Shown here one piece after another: positions 23,256 through 34,475 of a stretch of 64,000 nt of DNA. The stretch covers positions 53,933,208 to 53,997,207 of the forward strand of contig CM053143.1 in the NCBI GenBank assembly GCA_028571685.1, read 5' to 3'. Source of the DNA: Heterohyrax brucei. Taxonomy: Eukaryota > Chordata > Mammalia > Hyracoidea > Procaviidae. Below the pieces are notes generated by a model. It was given only the letters and a program-made list of their open reading frames with translations, had not been told where the DNA came from and made no database searches. Position numbers and translations under genes: made by a program. How positions within the stretch are numbered: the first letter of the stretch is position 1; every line of letters starts with the position of its first letter.

Positions 23256-25111
23256 CAGGTCCATAAGCTATTTTTCTTTATTGTAAAAATAGAATTTCTC
23301 TTTCTTTATCAGAATAAAGTCCATAGAGTACACCCTAGTTTGTAGCGTTAACATCACCTTTATTTTTATACACAAGAAAAGGTGAGCACAATTTCCCTGC
23401 ATAGAATTTGCAGTTCAATATAAAGTGATGAGAAGTGGAGACCCGTGAACACACTAAACTCCATTCTACTTGGGAAAATAATTGCATGTACGTTTTCCAC
23501 AATAGTTAAAAATTAACCCAGAAAATGTTACTGTCTCAAAACACAGTAGAAAAATCATTGGATATAATTTTCATCATGCTTCTCCCTCTTACTTTATCCC
23601 TAGACCATTTAAAATGGAACAGTAACTCATAGGAACACCAGCATTCTACATGGAATGAGCACCGGGCCAGAAATGAGGTGGTCTGATATTTACTTAACAA
23701 ATGGCCTGTACAGGAGCCAGCAGAAAGGGAAGATACTAAAAATGGCCATATGCCATATAGACATAAGAATTTTCAGCCTAAGCTCTTGAAATGACTGCCG
23801 GAAACATAGTACAAAAAATAAAAATAAAAATCCCTTTAATATCCTGGGACATTTAAATGATTGATCTGGTTCTATCTGGCCTGTTAACAGCTGTAAACTT
23901 GACACATCCAAATGTTCTGTTTATTGTTTTCTTCATTACCTTTTTTATTACATGACCATAAAATATAAGTCCGGAAAAGTGGCAGCATGAATTTTGTTTA
24001 GAACAGAGGAATCATTTAGCAAAAAAAAATTACATTTCATTCAATAATCTACATTATTTTTATTGGCTTTGTTAAAATTAGTTAATTATTGCTAAATATA
24101 TAGTTCATCTTCACATTTGAGAAAGAATTTGGTTATCAAATATATTACCAAGTATGGGAATATTATTAGTAAGTATCTGACCTGGTCATAATGTAAGTAT
24201 TTGTCTTAATTTTTTATAACTTAGAATACGTGGTTCATTTGCACTTAGTTCCCAAGTTCTGATGCTTATGTGCCATCTGGTTGCACCTACCTGACTATTA
24301 GAGTTGAAATATAAATCAGATGACTTCAAGTTTCACCACCTCCTATACAGTCTTCCTCCACTACATTTTGGAATTTGAAAACATGGATTATAGCAACAAT
24401 AACAAAAATGGAGATGACAAATGAAAATAACCTCTAATGAGTTCTGGATAATATATATGACCTGATTTTCCTCTGTCTGCTTCGCTCAGCTACCTTTGGA
24501 AATGTTTCCTTTTAAAAGGCACGTAAACATACGAATAGTCTCATTTTCTCATTGTTAATGTAAAGAAAATCAACATAATAAAATATGCAATTTGCATGAC
24601 ATTTTGTAATTTTGTTTCACAATATTATTTGGTCCTTCCAACAACACTATTTCTAAGCACAGTGTGTGTTATGATACACATGAATAGATGAAACTCTAGT
24701 CTCAGGATTTCCTGAAGTCATGATTTTACAGTCAATGTAAGGAATTAAAATGATACATCTTCAATTATATACTACTAAAAAATGATATTTGAAAAGTACT
24801 TTTCCCTCACATTAGCAGTTAGTTTAGCATATAGCTTTTGAACTCCTCATATAGCATTCAGCCATGAAACTAAGGTTTTAGGCTATCACTCATTCTCCCC
24901 AATGCACCTTCCACTTTATCCAAATAAATGCATTTACAACATCTCCACTTCCTCCCTTAAAGGAATTACCTTCTTTTCTCATAGTTTTAAAACCTAGGTT
25001 TTATGTCTTTTTTTTGCACATGGCAGTGTCTAACTTGCATTAAAACTAATTACAAGGTGTCAGTCTTACCAGTGGGAAATAAGTTCTCAGTGGAAATGAG
25101 TTCATTTTAAT
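23256..25111. other. Unassigned 1.9 kb
   Basis: A+T-rich, no gene. A faint antisense MIR-like pattern near 24610-24720 is too decayed to call. Confidence 0.4.
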
Positions 25112-25562
25112 TGTCTTGTGTTTTTGCAATTGCCTCATACACATGCAAAAGCTGGGCAGTGAATAAGTAAGCCCAAAGAATTGACACCTTTGTATTACGG
25201 TGTTGGGGAAGAATTATTGAATATACTGTGGACTGCCAGAAGAAGAAACAAATTTGTCTTAGAAGTTATACAGCCTGAATGCTCTTTTGGAAATGAAGAT
25301 GGCGAGACTTCATTCATCTCACATACTTTGGACATGTTACCAGGAGGGATCAGTCCCTAGTGAAGGGCATCATTCTTGGTAAAGTAGAGGGTCAGTGAAA
25401 CAGAGAAAGACCCTCAGTGGGATGGACTGACACAGTGGCCACGACAATGGACTCAAACGTAACAATGATCTTGAGGATGGTGCAGGACTAGGCAGTGTTT
25501 CATTCTGTTTTCCCTAAGACCACTATGAGTCGGAAATGACACAGCAGCACCTAACAACAGCA
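25112..25562 (+). mobile_element. RTE LINE 3' end
   Basis: TTTTGCAATTGCCTCATACACATGC, GTGGACTGCCAGAAG, TTTGGACATGTTACCAGGAGGG, GGATGGACTGACACAGTGG, ending CTATGAGTCGGAAATGACACAGCAGCACCTAACAACAGC. This is a well-preserved 5'-truncated end. Confidence 0.92.
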
Positions 25563-26325
25563 GCATACACATTAAACATACTGACTGCTTCTTTTGGACC
25601 GAATATTGTGATACACCCTTCAGTCACAATACATAATCATTACAACGTTAGAATTGTGCTATAGATTAATATTACATTACTGATTAACGCTTAGATCACG
25701 GCCAGATTCATACAAAAATTAAATGGAATGGTTAGGATTTGAATTCAAGAATGTTCCTCTTAAAGCACACGTAGTTAATTACTCTAATTACTGGTTCCCA
25801 AATTAAAGGTTGTGAACATGAATAAAACAAGTCAATAAAGTTGATGAAATATAACAACAAGTAATATTCATATGCTTATATGGCCAGATGTCCCAGGACT
25901 GGCACTAGGAAACAAGATTATATTTTTATTGTGGATTATTTCTTCACCTCTTGCTCTTCACTGAGAGGTAGGAGTGCACATTTATTAGTGAGTAGGGTCT
26001 CTGTGTTTTACAATGCTCAGTACAAGGAGGTGATTTCTAAGCCACAGTGATAGTGCCAGACATCTGATCCTGTCTTTGCCTCCACTTATGCCCCAGGTGC
26101 TGTCTGCCACTTGCTTCCCTATTCATGGATGCCTGAGGGCAAGGTTTTAATTGTGGCTTTCTGGAGAAGGAAAATTTCCATCATGACTGTAAGCTTAGGC
26201 AACACACTTTATGAGAGATACTTGTTCATTAGAATCTTGCTTGCTCTCCATTGGCAATAGCTGCTTTAGGAACCCCATGGAAAGAAATGAGTTATGGTTG
26301 ACAGGATTTTGGTTATTAGACGTCC
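25563..26325. other. Unassigned
   Basis: Mixed composition, no recognised element or gene. Confidence 0.4.
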
Positions 26326-26371
26326 TAGGGTCGCCATGAGTCGGATCTGACTCGATGGCACTTGGCTTGGC
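26326..26371 (+). mobile_element. Tail-only SINE insert
   Basis: TAGGGTCGCCATGAGTCGGA, then TCTGACTCGATGGCACTTGG and CTTGGC: only the last 46 bases of the SINE family tail, with CpG sites still present. No body precedes it. A clear target-site duplication could not be defined here. Confidence 0.8.
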
Positions 26372-26759
26372 CAGACAAATGTCATCTAGTATCAACCCAA
26401 GCTTTCTATTTTTCGTAACACTTTATTTTTTAAGCCAGAATATAATGAGAACATCCTACCTGCTCAAGTGATCTTATAGTTCTTACCCTGCTGTATGCAT
26501 GGCCCAAATTATACCAGTTAATATGCAGATTGTATATAAATTGTAGTATTTTCACAAAAGAAGGCAAAATGAGTGCATTTATAACACTGTGCAGAACAGA
26601 GTCAATGCCGAAGACTGGGAGAAACCACTTTCTTTATCCACTTCTTGATAGGAAAAGTTTTGTTTTATCTTACTCATGTAAAGTACTAGACAAATACAGC
26701 CTCAAGTTCCATTTTCCATTTTCTATGTGCACCCTCTATTTGTGATCAAGCTCTTCTAA
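26372..26759. other. Unassigned
   Basis: No recognised element. Confidence 0.4.
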
Positions 26760-27170
26760 AGTAGAAATTCTTAATTTGACACTGCTGAGAGCCCAGGAGC
26801 TCATTTCTTCTCAATGAGTCACTCTCAACCAAGATCTTCCCAGCCGTACTTGACCTGAGACCTTTGTTGTAGCATACTTAACCTGTATTTCCTTCAGTTC
26901 TCTCAAAACTCCATCTACTTTCTTCCTGCATTAGCCCAGAACTTTTGGATGTGTAGAACAGTAGGAACGCAACAGTAGCGCCCATTCCTGTGCTCATCAG
27001 CTGTTCCTTCTGAAGATCCAGACCCAGGATATTAAAGACTCTCCCTTAAGACTTCATTTGGACCAGTGTTATTTCAGGAGCTTGTTTCAATTTTTTCTGT
27101 TCATACCTAATCTATACTACCTTACGCCATCCAACACATGTCAATAAATTTTATTCTAAGAAAAAAAAAA
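26760..27170 (+). other. Possible retrocopy 3' end or LTR
   Basis: Higher G+C than its surroundings. It ends with AATAAA at 27143-27148 and, 12 bases later, an uninterrupted run of ten A at 27161-27170, the layout of a polyadenylated RNA copied into DNA. No coding frame or parent gene was recognised. The upstream limit is arbitrary. An LTR of an unrecognised family is the alternative. Confidence 0.35.
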
Positions 27171-27267
27171 CAGAGAGAGATGAAGTTCTAAGTCTGTTTT
27201 TGTGAGACTCCTAAGTAAATACACCTACACAGTATTTCTATCAGAGGGCTCAATCTTACTTTAGCTG

Positions 27268-27357
27268 TAAGAAAAATGGAAGGAAGGAAATAAGAAAGAA
27301 AGAAAGAAAGGGAGGGAATGAAAGAGAAAGAGAGAATGAGAAAAGAGGGGAGGTGAT
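27268..27357. repeat. G+A-rich low-complexity tract
   Basis: Purines only apart from a few T: GGAAGGAAATAAGAAAGAAA with further GAAA and GGGA units. The open frame antisense to it is a by-product of composition. Confidence 0.9.
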
Positions 27358-27582
27358 ATAATAAGCATAGGTACAGGCCATGGAACATTTATGAGAATAC
27401 CATCCCAAACTGTAGGTCTACAACTAAGGTAAACCAACTTTCAATCACTAGGGAGTAAAACTGAACAAATGAATTGTACCCCTCATAGAGCTGTTTTTTG
27501 TTTTGTTTTGTTGTTTGTCCCAGACGATGTCTCTATTTGGAAAAAGGGTTTTCCTGCTGTCATGTTAATGAATTCATGCTGG
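27358..27582. other. Unassigned
   Basis: Includes a TTTTG repeat near 27493-27515. Nothing else recognised. Confidence 0.4.
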
Positions 27583-27745
27583 CGTAGATCAAACCTGTTT
27601 CCATTAAGTCAATTCTGACTCCAAACTACCCTGTACGCCAGAGTTGACTGTTCAGTAGTTTTCAAGAGGCACCTGCTGGGTTTGAACTACTGACATTTTG
27701 ATTAGCAGCCATAGCATTTAGCCACTATGCTACCAAGGTTTCCAA
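27583..27745 (-). mobile_element. AfroSINE, short form
   Basis: AAACCTGTTTCCATTAAGTCAATTCTGACTCC tail, GGCACCTGCTGGGTTTGAACTACTGAC and head TAGCCACTATGCTACCAAGG. Confidence 0.9.
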
Positions 27746-27767
27746 CTGAAGTGGGTTGAGATCTAAG

Positions 27768-27915
27768 TGTAATTGCTAAAATAGACATGACAGACACACA
27801 CAGAGGGATGGTAGATGCCGTGTGAGGTTTGTTTATGAGCAAAGGGATGCCAAGGATTGTCAGCAGTCACCAGAAACTAGGAGATAAGACTACAGAAGGA
27901 ATTAGTAGGATCAAG
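27768..27915 (+). mobile_element. MLT1 LTR fragment
   Basis: The centre of an MLT1 LTR is visible: GACACACACAGAGGGATGGTAGATGCCGTGTGA, then GGGATGCCAAGGATTGTCAGCAGTCACCAGAAACTAGGAGA. Confidence 0.75.
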
Positions 27916-27939
27916 ACCCTGATTTTGATAATTGTTGTT

Positions 27940-28062
27940 GTTGTCGCCGTGTATCAAGTTTATTTCAAATCATAATGACTCTGTAGCATAGTAGAGCCCA
28001 GTACGGTTTCCTCGGCTGCAAAAGTACTCTGCTTCTAACTGAGACCAGTGGTTTGATGCCAC
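27940..28062 (-). mobile_element. AfroSINE, 5' truncated, minus arm of inverted pair
   Basis: GTTGTTGTTGTCGCCGTGTATCAAGTTTATTTC and GGTTTCCTCGGCTGCAAAAGTACTCTGC are the inverted 3' half. The next SINE half starts within a few bases in the other direction. Confidence 0.75.
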
Positions 28063-28065
28063 TAG

Positions 28066-28192
28066 CCAGTGGTGGCAGATGTGGCAGTCTGCTTCCATAA
28101 ATATTTCAGCCTACAAAATCTATGGGGCAGTTCTATCCCGATGTACAGGGTCACTGTGAGTTGGAATTGACTTTAAGGCAACTGGTTTGATT
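28066..28192 (+). mobile_element. AfroSINE, 5' truncated, plus arm of inverted pair
   Basis: TGGCAGATGTGGCAGTCTGCTTCC, CTATGGGGCAGTTCTATCC and tail GTGAGTTGGAATTGACTTTAAGGCAACTGG. Long-form 3' half. Confidence 0.85.
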
Positions 28193-28204
28193 ACTAATGA
28201 TTTT

Positions 28205-28640
28205 GAACATTTTTCATGTAATTTTTTGTCATCTACATATCTTCAGAGAGTGTTCTAATCAGATTCTTTGCCAATTCTTTAAAGTCTCTTTATTTCTCAG
28301 TAACAGTTCTTCATATGTTCTAGATGCAAGTTTCTTATAACATGTTATTTGAAAGAAAATTTCTAATTCTATGAATGGTCTTTTCACATTCTTTTATGGT
28401 GCTTTGAAATAGAGATTTTTTTTTTTTTATTTTATTTAGATGGTTTAATTTTACCTGTTCTTATCTTTTTTTGTTTCCTATTTTGGTGTTATATCTAGGA
28501 CCATTTCCCAATCCAAGGTCATGAAAATTTTCGGCTGTGATTTCTCCTAAACATTTTATATCTTTAAGTGTTAGGTCTTTGATATATACTGAGTTAAACT
28601 CTGTATGTGGTTTGTTTATGAATTAAAACAAAAAAGTAAA
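28205..28640 (-). mobile_element. L1M ORF2 C-terminal part, first segment
   Basis: Antisense to L1 ORF2: TCCAATCCAAGGTCATGAAAATTTTC and GGTGTTATATCTAGGACCATT correspond to the ORF2 segment before the Cys-rich end, and CTTTGATATATACTGAGTTAAACT to the next one. Interrupted by an AfroSINE and continued at 28799. Confidence 0.75.
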
Positions 28641-28647
28641 AAAAATC

Positions 28648-28798
28648 ATTGTTGTTGAGTTAATTCCAACTCAACACGATCCTATAAGACAGAGTAGAAC
28701 TGCCCCGTAGGGATTATAAGGAGTGCCTGGTGAATTCAAACTAGCACTCTTCTTGTTAGCAGCCACAACTCTTAACCACTACATTGCCAGGGTTTCCA
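28648..28798 (-). mobile_element. AfroSINE, short form
   Basis: TTGTTGAGTTAATTCCAACTCAACACGATCC tail, GCCCCGTAGGGATTATAAGGAGTGCC and head CTCTTAACCACTACATTGCCAGGG, inside L1M. Confidence 0.92.
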
Positions 28799-29175
28799 AT
28801 ATATGAAGTAGAGATCAAAATTCATACTATTTCAGTTGTTTCAGCAATGTTTGTTAAAAGCATGTTCTTTTCTCATTGAATTGTCTTAGCATCTTTGTTA
28901 AAAGCAATTAGCTGGCTCTTTGAGTGTTTGTTTCTGAACTTTCAATTCTATTTCATTGTTCAGTGTATTTTTCCTTGCGCCAGTGCCGTGCTGTTCTGCT
29001 CTCTGTAGCACTGCAGAAAGATTTGAAACTGGAACATTTAAGTTATCCAAAGTTATTCTTCTCACTCAAGATTCTACACAGATGTGTGTATAAGTGTGAT
29101 TATTTTAGGTCCCCTGAATTTTTATATAAATTTTAGTACCAGTTTCTTAATTTGCACGAAGAAGCCAGATGTATT
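28799..29175 (-). mobile_element. L1M ORF2, second segment
   Basis: Continues the L1M: CTCATTGAATTGTCTTAGCATC, TTTCAATTCTATTTCATTG, GCGCCAGTGCCGTGCTG, ATTTTTATATAAATTTTAGTACCAG and GAAGAAGCCAG, all antisense to conserved ORF2 words. The plus-strand frame at 28924-29136 has no support. Confidence 0.75.
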
Positions 29176-29177
29176 AA

Positions 29178-29632
29178 TTAAAGATGTTATCTTGAATACC
29201 TGCTGTAAGTAGCCAGTCAGTTAAAAGGAAATTTCCTTAGGCATGTGGCCTGCAATGTATACAAGAAGACTTCCTAGAAGGCTCCTGGGCTTTTGCTACC
29301 TCTGGATCCTGCCTCTGGCTCCTGTCCTTCTGGCTTCTAGCTCTTGGCACTTGAGCTAGCAGCTCATCTGCGATCTTGCCTGCTGATCTTGGGTTTGGTA
29401 AAATGCATAGTCTGTGAGAAAGAGCCGTGCTATCTGACTTGCAGATTTTAGGTTCACCAGCTTGCATGATTACGTGAATGAAGAGAAACTTTTATCTGAC
29501 CCACAGATTTGGGGCATTCTAGCCTCTACAATTGTGTGATCCAATTTCCTTGACATAAATCTCTACATATACATATATTTGTATGCTTTACTGGTTTTGC
29601 CTGTTTAGAGAACCCAGCCTGACATAACTACT
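29178..29632 (+). mobile_element. ERV LTR, second family, 5' truncated
   Basis: Same family as 51900-52462: GCTAGCAGCTCATCTGC, ATCTTGGGTTTGG, ACCCACAGATTTGGGG, GATATAAATCTCTC-like (GACATAAATCTCTAC), and the end CTGGTTTTGCCTGTTTAGAGAACCCAGCCTGACA. The antisense frame 29467-29237 is a shadow of this LTR. Confidence 0.75.
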
Positions 29633-30784
29633 CATTAGTTAAGCCAAGGGAAAAAACAAAAAATGCTTAAAGGAATAGAGGAAGGCTATGATCACATTAT
29701 TTCACTGTTGTCAACTTATGAAACTTAAAAATTCTCCTTTTATTTATCTTTTGTAGATTTTTAATTAAATTAGTAATGCTTTTAAAGTGGAGTAATGAGA
29801 TCAGAAAAAAATTAGAATGTATTTCTGAATGGGTGGACATTTGGGAAGAGAAAAATAAATTATTCAACTTTGGCTAGAGTCTAGACTTTCCAAATTGAAA
29901 CTTCTATCTTTGGAATAATAGAGGCTTTTATACTGTAGTCATAGTTCCAAAAAGTAAATGTGAGGCAGAACCAACTCAATATATATTGCATTCATCAAAA
30001 ATGTGCACTGAGTCTAAAGTTTATCCTGAATGTTTTAATAAGAAATCCCACAAAAATCGTATATCCATTACCAAAAAATAACCAAAATACCCACTTCTCC
30101 AAATTAAGAGTTCCCAGAGCTTGTATGACTCTAATTCTGAACAGTTGCAAAACAATTTTATATTACTATTCACTGCACGATCAAATGGAAAGGTGAATTT
30201 GTTGTAGAAACCTATGCATCACTTCTGAAGAGTTATAGCACCTCCTTAAGCTGTTGTGCATGATTGTACATGGAGTCTGAACTTGTGCAAGAATTTAATT
30301 GCAAAGTGTAATTTTATTAAAATATTTTTTTCCTAGCTATAGAATACAGCTAGAACTAAAGCCTATGGCTGGAATGATTTTTTTATTTTTATTTTTTGCT
30401 GGCTTTTAAATGTTGTATGAAATGCAAATGATCAGTTTTGTAGAAATAAATAAATAAAATTGGGAATTCACAACAATGGAGAAGATATAGATTCCAGGAA
30501 AAGTGTAGAGGTTATCATTAGAGTTATCAGTTTTGTGGTGGTCTCTTTTGAAGCTGTTTTCCTACAGTCCAGGGAGAACAGAAAAAGCTGTGCTAACTTG
30601 GAAAACAGTATACACAATTCTGTTTACTCACTAATCAGTTATCAAGTGTGTGAAGATGTATGTGTCTTTCTTATGAAGTAATTTCACATATTTGCACACC
30701 TATCCAAAATCTATTGCATGCAAAATTTTCAATACTAAATTTTTGGAATGAATAAAATCTTTACCACATAGATTTGTCATATAA
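29633..30784. other. Unassigned 1.15 kb
   Basis: A+T-rich, no element or gene recognised. Confidence 0.4.
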
Positions 30785-30950
30785 ACTAAACAAAACCAAA
30801 TACATTTCAGTTAAATAGAGGGCAACTCATAGAGACCCTGTAAGACAGAGTAGAACTGTCACATATGGTTTCGAAAGAGAGGCTAGTGGATTCAAAACAA
30901 AATCTTACAGTTAACAGTCAGACACTTATAACCACTGTGCCACCAGACCG
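30785..30950 (-). mobile_element. AfroSINE, short form
   Basis: AACTAAACAAAACCAAATACATTTCAG tail and head ATAACCACTGTGCCACCAGACC. Confidence 0.88.
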
Positions 30951-31144
30951 CTGGATACTTCCTTGAAACACGCCAAACAAGCACCATGTCTCTGTTGAAA
31001 TGCTAACAATAAACTTTTTTCTTTACAATAGTTTGCCTCAAAAAATACACTCCTTAAAAATACATTAGGAAACATACTGTACCTGAGTATAAAATAAAAA
31101 TGTAAAAATAAAAACTTTCCTATAAGATACATTGTGGTATTAGA

Positions 31145-31270
31145 ATGCATTTGAAAACTTAATTTCCTGGGTTAAAACTCATTTTGCTTTTAAAATCTAC
31201 GTGACTTTGTCAAGATATGTAATCTTGTCTTTCCTCAAATTTCTCATTTGTAAATTCTGGTTCATTACTG
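31145..31270 (+). mobile_element. MIR SINE fragment
   Basis: CTGGGTTAAAACTCATTTTGC, GTGACTTTGTCAAGATATGTAATCTTG and CAAATTTCTCATTTGTAAATTCTGG follow the MIR core order. Confidence 0.65.
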
Positions 31271-31288
31271 TTGCTGTGTATTATGACC

Positions 31289-31971
31289 CTCCACAAGTCT
31301 GTCAGTGTGTCATACTGTGAGGACTTATGCGATGCTATGATTCTGGAAGCTGTGCTACCGGTATGCAAATATCAGCAGGATCAGTCATGATGGACAGTTT
31401 CCAGATGAGCTTCCAGTCTAAGACAGACCAGCAAGAAGGACCTAGTGGTCCACTGCTGAAAAGAAATAGCAAGTGAAATCCTTATAAATAGCAGAGGAAT
31501 ATTCAGAGCTGAGTACCCCCAGGTTGGAAGGCACTCAAAGCATGACTCGGGGAGAGCTGCCTCCTCAAAGTAGAGTCAGCCTTAAGGACAAGGATGGAGT
31601 CAAGGTTTCCAGACCTTCACTTGCTGATGTGGTAAGACTCAAAATGAGAAGAAACATTCATTAATATTCAGACCATAGAATGTAAGATGTAGGAATTTAG
31701 GAAAATTGGAAACCATCAAAAATGAAATGTAATACACAAACAGTGATATCCTGGACCTTAGTCAAGTGAAATGGACTAGTATCAGCCATTTTGAACAGGA
31801 TAGTCATGTGGTCTACAGGCTACTGACAGCTTGAAGAAGAATGGCTTCAGATTCATCACTGAAAGAACATTTTAAGATCTATTCTGAAGTACAGTGTTAT
31901 CAATGATTGGACAATATCCATATACCTACAAGGAAGATCAGTTAACACTGCTGTTATTCAAATTAATTTGC
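31289..31971 (+). mobile_element. RTE LINE 5' part, first segment
   Basis: Begins with the RTE 5' end (AAGTCTGTCAGTGTGTCATACTGTG) and 5'UTR (GCTACCGGTATGC, GAGCTTCCAGTCTAAGACAGACC), then the start of the endonuclease region. Split by an LTR at 31972. Confidence 0.9.
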
Positions 31972-32368
31972 TGTCATGGATTGAATTGTGCCCCCCGCAG
32001 ACATGTTTATACCAACTTAGCTAGGCCTTGAGTCTTGGTATTATGTGATGTTCCTGTATGTCGTAAACACTGCCTCTATAATATTAATAAGACAGGATGG
32101 GTGGCAGTTGTGTTGGTGGGGGACCTCATACTATAAAGGAAGAAGCAGTACTGGGAGCAGAGCATACCCTCTGGATGGGACCTGGAGTCCCTGCCCATCA
32201 GAAACTCCCAGTCCAGGGGAAGATTGACAAAGATGTCCCTCCAGAGCCAAAAGGAAAAGCTATCCACTGGAGCTGACACTGTGAATTTGAATTTTTAGCC
32301 TGGACATGAAAATAAAATTTCTCTTTATAAAGCCATCCTCTTGAGGTATTTCTGTTACAGCAGTAACA
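31972..32368 (+). mobile_element. MaLR-type solo LTR inside RTE
   Basis: A complete element starting TGTCATGGATTGAATTGTGC and ending TGTTACAGCAGTAACA, so it has TG..CA ends. It has the CTAGGCCTTGAG, GACCTCATACTATAAAG and AAAATAAAATTTCTCTTTATAAAGCC blocks. It interrupts the RTE endonuclease coding region; the flanks join to a continuous RTE when it is removed. Confidence 0.82.
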
Positions 32369-32835
32369 ACAACCACTGAGGCCAAAATGAAGAAATTGAA
32401 TATTTTTACCAGCTTCTGCAGTCTGAAATTGATAGAACATGCAATCGGAATGCATTGATAATTACTGTTGATTGGAATGCCAAAGTTGGAAACGAAGAAG
32501 GATTGGTGGTTGGAAAATATGGGCTCAGTGGCAGAAATGATGCCAGAGATCACACGATGGAATTTTTAAATACCAGTGATTTCTTTATTGAAAACTCCTT
32601 TCTTCACCAATCTCAACAGATGGACCTTACCAGATGGGATATACAGGAACCAAATCAACTACATCTGTTGAAAGCGATAGTGAAAAGCTCTGTATTATCA
32701 GTCAGAACAAACCTAGGAGCTGACTGCAGAACACAACATTTATTGCTCGTATACGAGTTCAAGTTAAAGCTTAGAGATGATTAAAACAAGCCCATAAAAG
32801 CCAAAGTACGACCTTGAGTACACACTACCTGAATT
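32369..32835 (+). pseudogene. RTE endonuclease-domain remnant
   Basis: Continues the RTE ORF. The 110-codon open part at 32455-32784 carries the endonuclease segment VDWNAKVGNEEG (the family normally has GDWNAKVG), followed by the VGKYGLSGRND region. The apurinic-type endonuclease nicks the target DNA for priming. The catalytic histidine region at the end is disturbed. The copy stops at about 32835, before the RT, and no RTE 3' end follows, so it is 3' truncated, not the usual 5' truncation. Confidence 0.85.
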
Positions 32836-32837
32836 TA

Positions 32838-32985
32838 TATGTGTGTGCGTGCATATGTATTTCTTTTTTTCTTTTTAGTCCATGTATTTTTGATTCTTGA
32901 ATTCAAATTGCAAAAGTCTGGGCAGTAAATGGTGAGATAGTGAGTGTGTGTTTGTGTGTGTATGTGTGTGTGTCTCTGTGTGTAT
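32838..32985. repeat. TG-rich simple repeats
   Basis: TGTGTGTGCGTGCATATGTAT at 32840 and a longer TG tract at 32940-32983, exactly where the truncated RTE ends. Confidence 0.85.
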
Positions 32986-33819
32986 TAATAAACGTGAAGA
33001 CTGCTATTAAGTAGGGTGGCTTTATTGTACCACAACGGGCTAAAATCTCAAAAGCTGAGGACAATGCATGGTAAGAGAAGAGAACAGGTAGATGAAGATT
33101 TCCAAATGTGCCCAGCAGGTCTGCTCCCAAGGTTTGCAGGGCCCCAGGGAAATATTTATGTATAAGGCCCTTGTATGTATAAACATACAGATTGTCGCAT
33201 TTAAAATATATTGATTTATATATGAAGATTTAAAGTACAGGATAGATAAGATGTACTTAGACATTGTGTTTATTGTGCAATTATTGAGTGGGAAGAGTAG
33301 TATAGTACCCAGGCAGCATTGTTTTCCTTTTTCAGCCCAGGAGCCACATCTACGGGCTCTTCATTTTCGAAAAACACTATTAGCTTCTAACTTCTTTTCA
33401 TCTGCATTGAATAGTAATGTTGTTATTACCCACAACGCTGGAATTTGTCTAGATAAAAATAATACAGATCTTCTTGCTACTGCTGTTCCACAGTAACTTT
33501 TCTATAGTGTCATTTATATTATTATTCACTACACTGCTTCATCCATCAAACTGCCAAAGAATAACATCTTCTAATGACATTCTAAACAGCTGTTCCTGTG
33601 TGTTGTTGATGAAAAGTGGCAAATGTAAGTCTTACTCAGAGTATTCAGGAAAACATGACTAATAATTTGTTTTCTGTTTTGAGAATTTCTTGTAAAATAA
33701 ATGCAGAACAACACAGTTTCCATCCACGAGTTCCTTTAACTTCTTCAAGTCATAAGCACAATGTGATTAAAATCTTGATTTCTTTCAGTGTTGACCACAA
33801 ACTTGCTGTAGTGGGTTGG
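32986..33819. other. Unassigned 0.8 kb
   Basis: No family named with confidence. GGTCTGCTCCCAAGG and GCAGGGCCCCAGGG near 33118-33150 recall the ends of some hAT-type elements, but terminal repeats and transposase motifs were not found. Overlapping plus frames at 33251-33879 show no known motif. Confidence 0.35.
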
Positions 33820-34026
33820 ATTACAAAAATTGCTATCAGATTGATTTCACTCGTGATAAGTGAACATGTGTCAAAGTAAAACCATGCTCCATGGAGTTTT
33901 CAATGACTGCTTTTTAAAAAAATAGATCACTAGAAATTTTTGAAGGTACATCTGGATGGACTTGAACCTCCAACCACTCTACTGGAAATCATCAAAAATG
34001 ATGATTTAACCATTACATCACCCATG
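33820..34026 (-). mobile_element. AfroSINE variant with divergent middle
   Basis: Inverted variant form: CAGATTGATTTCACTCGTGATAAGTG (tail), CATGGAGTTTTCAATGACTG, AATAGATCACTAG, and TCTGGATGGACTTGAACCTCCAACC with head ACCATTACATCACCC. Confidence 0.85.
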
Positions 34027-34059
34027 GATTAGTGGGTTAAGTAAAATAAATAAAAAGAA

Positions 34060-34475
34060 ATATTGATGTCTTGACATTTAAAACGTGTGAATGCAACCTT
34101 ATTTTGAAAGATTCTGTGAGATGTAATTAAGGATCTTGACATGAGATGATCTGTACTATCTGGGTGAACCTTAAATTCAAAGACAACAATCTTATTAAGA
34201 CATAGAAGAGAAAACATAGGCATAGAAGAGAAGGATATATAAAAATGCAGGCAGGGATTGCACTGATGCATCCACAGCCAGTGGAACTTCTAGAGTCACC
34301 AAAAACTGAAGGAGGCAAGGATTTTCCCTAAAGTTTTTAAAGAGAACACAGCCCTTCTGGCCTCATGGTTTTAGACTTATGAACTCCAGAAACATAGGGA
34401 ATACATTTCCATTGTTTATAAAACACCACTTTTGTGATAATTTGTTATATCATCCCTGGGTAGTAATATAGCTGT
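34060..34475 (+). mobile_element. MLT1 LTR
   Basis: Clear MLT1 order: GCAACCTTATTTTGAAAG, GATGTAATTAAGGATCTTGACATGAGATGATC, CTATCTGGGTGAACC, ATTGCACTGATGCATCCACAGCC, TGAACTCCAGAAACATAGGG, and GATAATTTGTTATATC at the end. Confidence 0.88.

Noticed and set aside
24610-24730. Antisense MIR-like stretch
   Set aside because: The order of MIR words is only partly visible and could be chance in A+T-rich DNA.
33090-33819. Possible hAT-type DNA transposon
   Set aside because: Only a faint similarity to a hAT end. No terminal inverted repeats, 8-base duplication or transposase motif could be shown.
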